DNA of 64,000 bases from Legionella maceachernii (lineage in GTDB: Bacteria; Pseudomonadota; Gammaproteobacteria; Legionellales; Legionellaceae): positions 137,898 to 201,897 of the forward strand of contig NZ_FUXJ01000002.1 of assembly GCF_900167045.1 (NCBI RefSeq), given 5' to 3'. The position numbers and the translations under genes are program-made. Positions within the stretch are counted from its first letter, which is position 1. Each line of letters begins with the position of its first letter. Below, piece after piece: positions 17,951 to 27,061 of the stretch. A model generated the notes under the pieces. The model did not search any database and was not told the DNA's origin. It saw only the letters and a list, made by a program, of their open reading frames with translations.

Positions 17951-18700
17951 ATGAAGTATCGTTTATTGATTTCTCTATCGACAGGTTGCGTGGTAGTCAG
18001 TCAGTCCTTTGCGGGCACCATGGGGCCTATCATTTCCGCCAAAGACTGGACATGGGTAGGCTCAGTAGCTGCAGGCCCAGTTTGGGCGAGAGGTGGGGAA
18101 ACACAAACGATTTATTTTTCTCCAGAAACTAAACAAACCTTCGTGGCTCGAAAATCCATACATGAACTGGCATCGGGTGAATTGTTTATTGGTTTGCAAA
18201 AACAATTATTATCCAGCTGGCAAGGGCAATTAGGTGTCGCTGCTGCAACGACTGGAAATGCTAAATTACAAGGCATTATTTGGGACGATGCTGATCCTGA
18301 ATTTGCCAATTACAGTTATCGCTACAAAGTAAGCAACAGCCGGATAGCGATAAAAGGCAAGCTCATACTCGATAAAGGGTATTGGCTTATGCCTTGGGTA
18401 AACGCCAGTGTGGGTGTGGGGTTTAATCAAGCGCATGATTTCAGGAACAGGCCATTAATTTTAGAAGCATTACCTACAACACATTTCAGTAGTCACACCA
18501 AAACTGCTTTCACCTACACCTTAGGCGCTGGGGTCCAAAAAGCCATCAATGGGCATTGGCAAGTGGGAGCGGGTTACGAGTTTGCTGACTGGGGAAAAAG
18601 CAAATTGGGAAGAGTCTCAGGCGCAGCGATAAACTCGGGATTATCTCTGAATCACCTCTACACCCATGGTGTTTTATTTAACTTGACTTATGTGGCTTAA
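17951..18700 (+). CDS. Outer-membrane beta-barrel protein
   Basis: A protein of 249 residues from the ATG at 17951 (GGAG at 17942-17945); 14 extra codons upstream are open but would spoil the signal peptide. A signal peptide (KYRLLISLSTGCVVVSQSFAG) is followed by alternating strands such as WTWVGSVAAGPVWA, GQLGVAAATTG, WVNASVGVGFNQA and WQVGAGYEFADWGKS. It ends in a hydrophobic strand, VLFNLTYVA. This is the pattern of eight-stranded OmpA/OmpW-like barrels common in Legionella. No specific function can be read. It overlaps or abuts the next gene, whose ribosome-binding site lies over its stop codon, so the two are probably cotranscribed. Confidence 0.78.
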   Translation: MKYRLLISLSTGCVVVSQSFAGTMGPIISAKDWTWVGSVAAGPVWARGGETQTIYFSPETKQTFVARKSIHELASGELFIGLQKQLLSSWQGQLGVAAATTGNAKLQGIIWDDADPEFANYSYRYKVSNSRIAIKGKLILDKGYWLMPWVNASVGVGFNQAHDFRNRPLILEALPTTHFSSHTKTAFTYTLGAGVQKAINGHWQVGAGYEFADWGKSKLGRVSGAAINSGLSLNHLYTHGVLFNLTYVA

Positions 18701-18710
18701 GGATAACTTC

Positions 18711-20213
18711 ATGATAAATGGAAAAAAGAATCAATGCTTTTTCTGGTCAAAGGGAATTGCATTTCTGTGGGCAGCCTTGTTTACAGCAACAGCTTGCGCG
18801 AATATTCCCTTGTGGACTTTTGAGCCGCTCACTGATACTAAACTAGCAGTGCCTGCTAATAGCACCGCCTTAGTGCAATACCGGGTGACCAACCAATCCC
18901 TCAGTCCTCATACCCTGGTTATGCTACCCATTCCAGGGGTGATGCAAACATACACTGGATTAGGGGATTGTGGCACTCCATTTATGCTCCCCGGGAAAGG
19001 CTATTGCACGCTTTCCTTGCAGATTATAGGCAGCCAGTTGACTGGTCCGATTCTCGATGGGCCTTTTGTGTGTCAATTTGGAAGCCTTAAGCCTTGTTAC
19101 CGTCCAAATCCTTTACAGGTGTTGAACATCGTTCAGGCCCCACCGATATCCAATGCGGTGATTACCGTCACAGGTTCTCCTTTAATCCTGACTAAAGAGG
19201 GTCCAGTTGGCCAACTAACCATTAGCAATATCTCGACTGAAGTGGCTGCCACTAACATTATGTCAAGTTTTACAGGGACGGCATTGGCTGGCAATGTCAC
19301 TGAGACTGGAAACACTTGTGCGAATGTACCGCCAGGGGGGAGTTGTATACTGACTTACACGCCAGGGAATACGGTAGTGGCGCAAACGAATTTTACCATC
19401 CAAGGCACCAATACTAATCCGCTGACAGCAGCCATTGCCATCCAATCAGGGATTACGCTCACTGCCATTAACCCCAATTCAGGACCCGCATCGGGGGGAA
19501 CAGGGTTTACCCTAACGGGAACTGGGTTAACAGGAGCCACAAGCGTCACCTTTGACGGGATAGCGGCAACGAGCGTTAATGTGGTCAATTCGACGACGGT
19601 GACCGGCGTTACTCCTGCCCATGCTCCAGCTGTTGTCGATGTGGCCATTAACACCCCCGCAGGTGGAGCAACATTAACTAATGGCTATAGTTATCTGACT
19701 ACCGCTGTAGGTCAATCTTCAGGTGGTGGCGTTATCGCTTGTTTAAATGGCGGACTGAATAATCTTATTGCAGCGACCGCAGATAACAGTTCTGGCATTC
19801 AATGGGGTGGTTCGGGTACATTAACCAGCGCACTAAGTACCACTAACGGAGCCCTTAATACGGCACAGATTGTTAGTACACTGACAGCGCTAGGCATTGC
19901 TCCAAACACTTATGCTGCCAGTATTTGCATGAATTACGAGGTGGACTCGCAAGGAAATACCCCTTGCCAAGCAGGAAATGCCTGCTATAACGATTGGTTC
20001 TTACCGGCTGGAAATAACTTAACAACAAGCGGTCAGCTCAATTGCTTATTTGTTAATAGGGCTGCAATAGGAGGTTTTGATGTCTTCTACTGGAGTTCTA
20101 CTGATTCTTCCACTACCGATGCTTGGTTTCAGGGCTTCCTTAATGGCGTCCAGTTTCCTGCCGCTAAAATCAATCCTTTGCGGGTTAGGTGTGTTCGGGC
20201 CTTTACTCCTTGA
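18711..20213 (+). CDS. Exported protein with IPT/TIG domain and DUF1566-like C-terminus
   Basis: A protein of 500 residues from the ATG at 18711 (AAGGAT at 18699-18704). A signal peptide ends near ATACAN. The N-terminal part carries Cys pairs (GDCGTPF, GYCTLSL). The middle is a Thr/Gly-rich TIG domain (ITAINPNSGPASGGT-type turn, then TSVTFDG and TPAHAPAVVDVAI). The C-terminal 170 residues look like DUF1566, with NDWFLPAGN, LNCLFVN, FYWSST and RVRCVR, a fold found in surface or extracellular proteins including Legionella secreted adhesins. It is probably secreted or surface-exposed. It pairs with the barrel gene just upstream. Low-complexity Thr/Asn-rich stretches are present. Confidence 0.72.
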   Translation: MINGKKNQCFFWSKGIAFLWAALFTATACANIPLWTFEPLTDTKLAVPANSTALVQYRVTNQSLSPHTLVMLPIPGVMQTYTGLGDCGTPFMLPGKGYCTLSLQIIGSQLTGPILDGPFVCQFGSLKPCYRPNPLQVLNIVQAPPISNAVITVTGSPLILTKEGPVGQLTISNISTEVAATNIMSSFTGTALAGNVTETGNTCANVPPGGSCILTYTPGNTVVAQTNFTIQGTNTNPLTAAIAIQSGITLTAINPNSGPASGGTGFTLTGTGLTGATSVTFDGIAATSVNVVNSTTVTGVTPAHAPAVVDVAINTPAGGATLTNGYSYLTTAVGQSSGGGVIACLNGGLNNLIAATADNSSGIQWGGSGTLTSALSTTNGALNTAQIVSTLTALGIAPNTYAASICMNYEVDSQGNTPCQAGNACYNDWFLPAGNNLTTSGQLNCLFVNRAAIGGFDVFYWSSTDSSTTDAWFQGFLNGVQFPAAKINPLRVRCVRAFTP

Positions 20214-20232
20214 GTTCTTCGTTCTTCCTTTG

Positions 20233-20251
20233 GAGGCAGCTATGCTGCCTC
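20233..20251 (+). terminator. Hairpin after the TIG/DUF1566 gene
   Basis: GAGGCAGC (20233-20240), a TAT loop and GCTGCCTC (20244-20251) form a perfect eight-pair stem 20 bases after the stop codon. The following TTATAAAA is only partly U-rich, so termination efficiency is uncertain. Confidence 0.5.
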
Positions 20252-20426
20252 TTATAAAAAATCGCACAGAGGTTCCGCTTCATTTTTTGTGATTTAAAGA
20301 GGACTATAGCCAACCGCCAATTTTGGACAAGGGTATTTGTTTTTGCTTAAATAATTAAGAATAAATTCGACTTTATCGGATTCATCAGCTAATTTATTAA
20401 TTTGAATCTTAAACTATACTCATGAA

Positions 20427-22331
20427 ATGGACCTTCAAGTTAGTAAAGGAAAAATTTTTCGGTTCATAGGTTGGTTTTTCCTAACCAATGCTTTCCTGTT
20501 TTGGCTATTGGGGATTGAATTTCTTAAAGTCACTTTTTTATCCAAAACATTATTCACCAACTACATAGTCAGCTTCACAGGAATACTTGGCAAAATTTTA
20601 ATAGTGAGCTTCGCATTAATTAACTATCTCACTTACATGATGCTGCTTGCATTTATTCCTGCGGTGTTCGTACTGATCATTGCTTATTTTTTGCCTTCTA
20701 AACGATTAATTTGGTTTCTCAGTGTTCTGGTGGCCACACTGAGTGCTGCACTCTTGATTATTGATAGTCACATTTACATGATGTTCAAGTTTCACCTCAA
20801 TCTGACTATTCTTACGATGTTTTTTCATACGCGTTGGAATGAGGTGTTTGACCTCTCCAAACAAGAAATTATTTTCAGTTTGGTTACCATTTCTCTATTG
20901 GGTGTACTAGAGATTCTTCTTGCTTGGATTGTGTGGAAAAAAGTCATTTTGACAGAGCGTTATAAAGTGGGTAAAAAAATCACTTATTGCTGGTGTGGTG
21001 GGTTCTTTTTTTGTTATTACATTTTAATCATCTCCATATTCAATAATGTTAATCTTTTTAGTCAACAAACACTTAATTTACCGCATTTTAATCAACTGTT
21101 TGCTTATTTTATTCCTGATAGGAATGCTCATGATATCTTAAGGCGCTTTAGTGAGGCTGATTTTGCCCAGCCTTTTTTCCCCAATGATAAAATGAATTAT
21201 CCGCTTCACCCACTACAATGCAAAAAGCCAGCTCATCCTTACAACCTTATTTTGATCATGGTTGATTCGTTACGGTTTGATAGTGTGCAAAAAGGATATA
21301 TGCCTAATGTCATGCGTTTTGCCAAAAATAATTGGCAGTTTTTAAATCACATAAGCGGTGGTAATTCGACCCAACCTGGACTGTTCTCGATATTTTATTC
21401 CATTCCCAGCAATTATTGGACTGCTGCATTAAAGCAAAATGTTCGCGCAATTCTTACCGACTTATTAATTAAGTATGGTTATTCGACGCACGTGTTTTGG
21501 TCTAGTCTCCTATCCACTCCTCCCTTTAATAAAACTATTTTTAATGGATTAGCTGATTTAGGACCTGATGGTTCACAGAAAGAGAATATTGGGGATAAAG
21601 ACAGAGATATAACACAAAAAGCCATCGATTTTTTGCTCAATAAAAACCACAAATCGCCTTTTTTCCTCTACCTTTTTTATGATGCGCCCCACGGGTTTTG
21701 CCGCGATCAGAATTTTGCCACTCCTTATCAGCCTGCATTGAAGGAATGCACTCGCGTCACTATGACCAACAGTGATGATCCCCTTCCTTACTATAATCGG
21801 TATTTGAATGCAGTGAATTTCGATGACGAACAAATTGCTAGAGTGCTGAATGTCATTGAGCAGCAGGGGTATTTAGACAATAGTATTGTGATATTTACAG
21901 CGGATCATGGCCAAGAATTTAACGACAATAAACAAAATTATTGGGGACATACTAGCAATTATACTGAAACACAAACGCATGTTCCTTTAATCATCCATTG
22001 GCCAGGTGAGTCACCCCGTACGATCGAATACCTCACAACGAGTTATGATATTGCACCTACCTTGGTTAAGCACTTGTTTGCTTGTAATAACTCGGTTCAG
22101 GATTATAGCATCGGTCAAGACTTGCTGCTTGAAGAAGGGCGATTGCCTTTTATCCTGGCTGGAAGTTATATCAATATGGGAATTATCGAACCCGATCGAC
22201 TTACCACGTTGCAAGTCTCGGGTGGCATAACCATCACTAATCGTCATGCAGAACCCACGTCCGATGCAGAACCAAGGAAAGACGTGCTCAAGCAGGTTTT
22301 GATCCTCATGCGCAAATATTATGCTAAATAG
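20427..22331 (+). CDS. LapC/PbgA (YejM)-like inner-membrane sulfatase-fold protein, copy 2
   Basis: A 634-residue close paralogue of the protein at 13412-15313, colinear from end to end. It shares IMVDSLRFD, GYMPNVM, GGNSTQPGLFSIFYSIPS, DKDRDITQKAIDFLL and FTADHGQEFNDNKQNYWGH. The membrane part diverges more than the periplasmic domain. The expected role is in LPS sensing and LpxC control, by analogy with E. coli PbgA. Two copies may divide the task, for example different lipid A forms or growth phases, which is inference. The stop is an amber TAG at 22329-22331, and the same frame stays open for 40 further codons (see findings). Confidence 0.85.
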   Translation: MDLQVSKGKIFRFIGWFFLTNAFLFWLLGIEFLKVTFLSKTLFTNYIVSFTGILGKILIVSFALINYLTYMMLLAFIPAVFVLIIAYFLPSKRLIWFLSVLVATLSAALLIIDSHIYMMFKFHLNLTILTMFFHTRWNEVFDLSKQEIIFSLVTISLLGVLEILLAWIVWKKVILTERYKVGKKITYCWCGGFFFCYYILIISIFNNVNLFSQQTLNLPHFNQLFAYFIPDRNAHDILRRFSEADFAQPFFPNDKMNYPLHPLQCKKPAHPYNLILIMVDSLRFDSVQKGYMPNVMRFAKNNWQFLNHISGGNSTQPGLFSIFYSIPSNYWTAALKQNVRAILTDLLIKYGYSTHVFWSSLLSTPPFNKTIFNGLADLGPDGSQKENIGDKDRDITQKAIDFLLNKNHKSPFFLYLFYDAPHGFCRDQNFATPYQPALKECTRVTMTNSDDPLPYYNRYLNAVNFDDEQIARVLNVIEQQGYLDNSIVIFTADHGQEFNDNKQNYWGHTSNYTETQTHVPLIIHWPGESPRTIEYLTTSYDIAPTLVKHLFACNNSVQDYSIGQDLLLEEGRLPFILAGSYINMGIIEPDRLTTLQVSGGITITNRHAEPTSDAEPRKDVLKQVLILMRKYYAK

Positions 22332-22454
22332 CCCGTAGTAGCCCCTAGCCCATTCTTAAGAAAAAATGAAAAAATAGGTGCAGTTGCCGGTGCTTTGGGA
22401 ATGAAAGGAAAGGAGCCAGTTACCATTAAAGGTGTGTCAATTAGTCTAAAATAA
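22332..22454 (+). pseudogene. Possible gene remnant in frame behind the copy-2 stop codon
   Basis: After the TAG of the second lapC-like gene the same frame is open for 40 codons to TAA at 22452-22454. The end reads GAVAGALGMKGKEPVTIKG and then VSISLK, which looks like coding sequence rather than random spacer. The first paralogue has no such tail. It could be the 3' stub of a deleted gene or a short ORF from the ATG at 22401. No ribosome-binding site supports independent translation. Confidence 0.3.
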
Positions 22455-22474
22455 AAAGAAATCAGTAATAAAAA

Positions 22475-23743
22475 ATGACTATGGCTCAAACACCGTTAGA
22501 ATTGGAAATACTAAAAAGTAACAAGTTAAGAGCAACCATTTTATCTGTTGCATTTTTTTTATTGTCTCTCTTGTGGCTAGGCTTCGTTATCTTCGCTTCC
22601 GTAGCCTACAGCAAAATTGCGAGTAATATTTCCGTTGGCGATTTACCGATTGGACATGCCCTTGTAGCACTTTATTTTTTGGCTATACGCCAAGTCATTT
22701 GCCACTATATTCGTACAAAGAAAAACATGCCGGGATCATTGCAATATTTTATTGCTTTTATCGAAGTAAGTATTCCCACATTAGGTATACTTGCTCTCGC
22801 ACATTACCAACTAGGCGTCTATTCACTCATAATGCCTCCTCTTTTAATTTATTCCTTTTTTATTATTCTTACTGCTATGACCTTAAATGAATGGATATGT
22901 CGTTTTTCTGGTTTAGTTGCAGCACTCGAATACTGGGCTATTTCTTATTACATTTTCAATCACACAGATACCTCCCAAGTCGCTCCGGTATTAGTTTCAT
23001 GGCTTCCCACTATTGGCCGTGGGGTAATTATATTCCTTGTTGGAGTTGCTACTGGATTTATCACTTCTCAAATTAGAGCGCAACTGACTACCGCTTTTAA
23101 CGCTCAAAAAGAACGTGACCGAATTGAAACTATATTTGGTCAGCATGTTTCTCCCGAAGTGGTTTCCAAGCTACTATCTGAAGACGCGAATGCAAGTAAA
23201 TATATTCCGGTTTGTATTATGTTTTTGGATATCAGAAATTTCACTCATTTTACGGAGCAAAATGAGCCCGCTGTTGTGGTTAAATACCTTAATTATCTTT
23301 TTAAATATATGGTAGAAATTATTCATAAGAATAAAGGGATTATTAATAAATACCTAGGCGATGGTTTTATGGCCGTCTTTGGTGCTCCGATTTCAAGTGG
23401 TAACGACGTTGCTCATGCGGTGAGTGCGGCATTAGCAATCGTCAAGCGAACAGAAGAAGAAGTTAAAAAAGGAAAGCTATTTGATCTCAAGTTAGGTATC
23501 GGCATCCATTTTGGTCATGCAGTAACGGGTACCATTGGCACAAAAAGACGTCTTGAATATACCATTGTAGGTGATGTGGTTAATTCTGCTGCTCACATAG
23601 AGCAATTAAATAAAACGTATCATAGCAATGTCCTTATTTCTGAAGATGCAATGAATCAATTATCGAATGTGAACGCTGAATTTGTGGGGGATGCTTCGCT
23701 AAAACATCGTGACCACCCGATGAAATTATATCGATTAATCTAA
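22475..23743 (+). CDS. Membrane-bound class III adenylate/guanylate cyclase
   Basis: A 422-residue protein with about six membrane helices in the first 200 residues and a C-terminal class III nucleotidyl cyclase domain (about 235-420). The two metal-binding aspartates are present in MFLDIRNFTHF and KYLGDGFMAVFGAP. A transition-state/base-recognition segment follows (KRRLEYTIVGDVVNSAAHIE), with a Lys/Arg and Asp arrangement more like adenylate than guanylate cyclases. A short linker, RIETIFGQHVSPEVVSKLL, precedes the domain, as in many CHASE/MASE-type cyclases. Legionella genomes carry several such enzymes. The sensory ligand is not evident. The gene stands alone among membrane-protein genes. 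Confidence 0.88.
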   Translation: MTMAQTPLELEILKSNKLRATILSVAFFLLSLLWLGFVIFASVAYSKIASNISVGDLPIGHALVALYFLAIRQVICHYIRTKKNMPGSLQYFIAFIEVSIPTLGILALAHYQLGVYSLIMPPLLIYSFFIILTAMTLNEWICRFSGLVAALEYWAISYYIFNHTDTSQVAPVLVSWLPTIGRGVIIFLVGVATGFITSQIRAQLTTAFNAQKERDRIETIFGQHVSPEVVSKLLSEDANASKYIPVCIMFLDIRNFTHFTEQNEPAVVVKYLNYLFKYMVEIIHKNKGIINKYLGDGFMAVFGAPISSGNDVAHAVSAALAIVKRTEEEVKKGKLFDLKLGIGIHFGHAVTGTIGTKRRLEYTIVGDVVNSAAHIEQLNKTYHSNVLISEDAMNQLSNVNAEFVGDASLKHRDHPMKLYRLI

Positions 23744-23893
23744 CTCACTCGTAGAGACGAAACACTTAAATGATTTCTCTGTCACAAGCATCAAGCATAA
23801 AAACCAAATAAAAGTCTTTTCTAGTTTGTCGAGATCAGCCACAATTCTCTATTCTCAGCGTGCTGAAAAGCGAATTATTTCCAGGATGAACCT

Positions 23894-25993
23894 GTGACAA
23901 GGCTTTTATTTTCAATTCCTTTATTTTTAAGTGCCTCGCTACTGTTTGTTATTCAGCCGATGGTCGCAAAATTATTACTTCCAGTGTATGGAGGTACTCC
24001 TGCGGTATGGACAATATGCGTGTTGTTTTTTCAATCCATGCTTTTATTGGCCTATGGTTACGCTTGGGTGCTGAGTCGGCTCGCTAAGGGTTGGGTGTGG
24101 CGGTTTTTGCATATTTCGTTGGTTTTACTGAGCTTCATCGCTTTTCCATTCACTTGCTCACCTTCATTGAATTCCACTTCACCGGATTTAGGGATTTTAA
24201 GTGATTTAATGATTCATTTAGGGTTACCTATTCTGGTCATCGGTGCTTCGGCGCCATTATTGCAATTTGCTTATAGTCAGACTCAAGCTAAACAAGCTCG
24301 TGATCCTTATTTTTTGTATGTAACCTCTAATGCGGGTAGCCTACTTGCCTTATTGGCTTACCCATGGGGGATTGAGCGCTACACGGGTTTAAAGCTGCAG
24401 TTTGATTATTGGAACTTGGGGTTTGTGATCTACATCATTGCTTTATGCGCGGCGTTATTGATTCCTAAGCAACGATCTTTAAAACGCGAGCATCAAACAC
24501 AGAACGTCAGCTGGTCGATTCAGTTACGCTGGATTGGCTATAGTTTCATTCCTTGCAGTTTAATGTTAGGCGTCTCTTTTTATATTTCCACGGATATTGC
24601 TGCGACCCCTTTATTTTGGGTCATTCCTCTAGCCCTTTACCTCCTCTCTTTTATCATCACTTTTGCTCAGAAACCAATCATTTCTCATGCATGGGTTACT
24701 CGCTATAGCTTGTTTTTTATTTTCTTTCCCCTTATTGGATTCATTGTGGGGGCTCACTTATTAACGGCTTGGGAACTCACTCTCTTTCATTTAGCCAATT
24801 TTTTTATGCTCACCCTTTTATGCCATGGCGAATTAGTGCGAATGAGACCACCGACTGAACAGCTTACCCGTTTTTATTTTTGTATTGCTTTGGGAGGGAG
24901 TTTAGCCGGTTTATTTAATGGTGTCATCGCGCCCCGTTTATTTGATGGGGCTTATGAATACCCTTTAGTTTTTACACTTGCCATGCTTTGCTTTTCTTTA
25001 CGTCGCTCGTCGATTTATACGTCCCTTATTCTGACTGCATTGTTGATAATGAACCAATTTTTGCCTGACTATTGGTGGTTGAAAACTCATCATGTACTCG
25101 AAGTCATAGCGCTTTGCCTCTTAATTATTTGGCCTGGAAGCAGAATCAATCTTTTCATGGGTATGGCAATTTTGTTTGTTTTCTTATTTAGTCCGTGGTT
25201 CAAATCCATCGAAACGCTGGCTCAACAGCGTAATTTTTATGGGGTTAAGCAAGTGCTTTCGGTAAGCGGTGCACATGCGCTGATAAGCCAAAATACCTTA
25301 CACGGTTTTCAATTTAATGAATATAAACAACAAGAGAATGCGGCAATGGCTTATTATGGTGCTGTGTTGTCCGTAGTGCATCATTTGCAGAGGATATATC
25401 CGCAACTGAATGCGACGATCATTGGGTTAGGCGCTGGAATGATGGCTTGTCAGTTTCGGGATCGCGACAAACTTACGCTCATTGAGGTGGATCAGCAAGT
25501 GATTCGCATTGCAAGTAATGATCATTATTTCACTTACTTACGCGATTGTCCGCCGCTCATGTCAGTACTCGAAGGGGATGGGCGAAAAATTCTAGAACAG
25601 AATAGGGCGCCTCACACCCATCTATTAGTCATGGATGCTTTTTCTTCCGATGCAGTGCCTACTCATTTATTAACCTTGGAAGCGTTTAAATTGTATCAGC
25701 ACACCATTGATGAGCAGGGAGGTATTTTGATTAACCTCAGTAATCGCCATTTGCATTTGCTTCCTGTCGTTATTGCCGCGGGCCGAGAATTGCAATTGCT
25801 TGTATTGCATAAAAAACAAGCAGAAAAAGGGGCTGAAGGAAAATTCACCGCCGAATGGGCATTTCTTACTGCAAATCAGCCATTAGCATTGGAGTTAATG
25901 CGGTCACAAGGGTGGCGATTTGTTGCAGAGAATGATAGCCAATTATGGATGGATGATTATTCTAATATTGTGCCATTGGTGAGATGGGGATAG
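23894..25993 (+). CDS. Integral-membrane spermidine-synthase-like protein
   Basis: A 699-residue protein with an N-terminal membrane region (residues 1 to about 450, over ten helices). It begins with the family signature LFVIQPMVAKLLLPVYGGTPAVW. The C-terminal synthase/methyltransferase fold shows TIIGLGAGMMACQF, LTLIEVDQQVIRIA, LEGDGRKIL and VMDAFSSDAVPTHLLTLEAF. The DAFSSDAVPxHLLT motif is typical of this fused group, while the GGGDG loop of true spermidine synthases is changed to GLGAG. The biochemical role of the group is not established. The start is GTG at 23894 after AGGATGA. It belongs to a different branch from the split pair at 15458-17750. Confidence 0.8.
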   Translation: MTRLLFSIPLFLSASLLFVIQPMVAKLLLPVYGGTPAVWTICVLFFQSMLLLAYGYAWVLSRLAKGWVWRFLHISLVLLSFIAFPFTCSPSLNSTSPDLGILSDLMIHLGLPILVIGASAPLLQFAYSQTQAKQARDPYFLYVTSNAGSLLALLAYPWGIERYTGLKLQFDYWNLGFVIYIIALCAALLIPKQRSLKREHQTQNVSWSIQLRWIGYSFIPCSLMLGVSFYISTDIAATPLFWVIPLALYLLSFIITFAQKPIISHAWVTRYSLFFIFFPLIGFIVGAHLLTAWELTLFHLANFFMLTLLCHGELVRMRPPTEQLTRFYFCIALGGSLAGLFNGVIAPRLFDGAYEYPLVFTLAMLCFSLRRSSIYTSLILTALLIMNQFLPDYWWLKTHHVLEVIALCLLIIWPGSRINLFMGMAILFVFLFSPWFKSIETLAQQRNFYGVKQVLSVSGAHALISQNTLHGFQFNEYKQQENAAMAYYGAVLSVVHHLQRIYPQLNATIIGLGAGMMACQFRDRDKLTLIEVDQQVIRIASNDHYFTYLRDCPPLMSVLEGDGRKILEQNRAPHTHLLVMDAFSSDAVPTHLLTLEAFKLYQHTIDEQGGILINLSNRHLHLLPVVIAAGRELQLLVLHKKQAEKGAEGKFTAEWAFLTANQPLALELMRSQGWRFVAENDSQLWMDDYSNIVPLVRWG

Positions 25994-26063
25994 TCCTGCA
26001 ATACGTTTACCCGCTTTGCTTTATTCCACAGCTTCATCATCAAAGGGTTGGGGGTTAATGGAG

Positions 26064-27050
26064 TCAGGTGAATCCAACAATGTTGTGGGGAACATAAGGC
26101 GCTTCAAGTAATCGCATCTCTTCTTTCGTAAGCCTTATTCCTAATGCGCCTACAGCATCCTCGAGATGGTGGGGTTTTGTTGCTCCAATGATGGGTGCGC
26201 TTACCACGGGGTTTTTAAAAAGCCACGCAAGAGCGACTTGAGAGGGTGCGATGTCTCTTTGTTGAGCAATACGATTAACTTGCTTAATGATTAAAGTATC
26301 TGCTTCTTGCGTTTTATCATAAAGCTTTTTGCCAACGTAATCGCTTACAAAGCGCGCGGTTTCCTGACTTTCAAGTGGTCGAGCCAATCGTCCGCGGGCA
26401 AGGGGACTCCAGGGCAAGACCGCAATTTTTTCGGTTTGACAAAGCGGCAGCATTTCCCGTTCTTCTTCGCGATAAATAAGATTGTAGTGAGGTTGCATTG
26501 AAATAAATCGATGCCAATGGTGTTTCTCCGCTAAATAGAGGCATTTGGCAAATTGCCAGGCGAACATGGAAGATGCGCCAAGATAGCGGACTTTTCCTGC
26601 TTTTTTGAGGTCATCAAGCGTTTCTAAGGTTTCTTCAATGGGCGTGTTATAATCCCAACGGTGGATTTGATATAAATCAATATAGTCCGTGCCTAAGCGT
26701 TTTAAGCTTTGGTCAACTTCATGAAGAATGGATTTTCTTGAAAGCCCGCCACTGTTAGGGTCCTCTTTCTTCATTGGGAAAAAAACTTTCGTTGCGATAA
26801 CTACCTCACTTCGTTTCGCAAAATCCTTTATTGCTTTCCCAAGAACCTGCTCACTTGCGCCGAAGGAATACATGTTCGCCGTATCAAAAAAATTAATCCC
26901 TAACTCAAGGGCTTGTTTGATAAAAGGACGGGAATCTTTTTCATTGAGGACCCAGGAATAATGACCACTGGTGGGATCACCATAACTCATGCATCCTAAG
27001 CAAAGTTTGGAGACTTTGAGATCCGACTGGCCTAATGTGATGTATTCCAT
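26064..27050 (-). CDS. Aldo/keto reductase
   Basis: A protein of 328 residues from the ATG at 27050, preferred because AAGGAAA precedes it and the longer frame would run into parE. It is an NADPH-dependent TIM-barrel oxidoreductase of the YghZ/Gpr-like group. The catalytic tetrad is seen as FFDTANMYSFGASE (D and Y), VVIATKVFF (K) and LYQIHRWD (H). Cofactor loops PWSPLARGRL and PIIGATKPHHLEDAV are intact. It lies 11 bases downstream of parE and is probably the last gene of the lysAC-addA-mrp-parE run. The substrate is unknown. Confidence 0.88.
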   Translation of the reverse strand: MEYITLGQSDLKVSKLCLGCMSYGDPTSGHYSWVLNEKDSRPFIKQALELGINFFDTANMYSFGASEQVLGKAIKDFAKRSEVVIATKVFFPMKKEDPNSGGLSRKSILHEVDQSLKRLGTDYIDLYQIHRWDYNTPIEETLETLDDLKKAGKVRYLGASSMFAWQFAKCLYLAEKHHWHRFISMQPHYNLIYREEEREMLPLCQTEKIAVLPWSPLARGRLARPLESQETARFVSDYVGKKLYDKTQEADTLIIKQVNRIAQQRDIAPSQVALAWLFKNPVVSAPIIGATKPHHLEDAVGALGIRLTKEEMRLLEAPYVPHNIVGFT

Positions 27051-27061
27051 GAATAATTTCC

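Noticed and set aside
19133-19654. Minus-strand open frames across the TIG gene
   Set aside because: They are shadows caused by the Thr/Gly-rich codon pattern of the plus-strand gene; no ribosome-binding site or recognisable protein.
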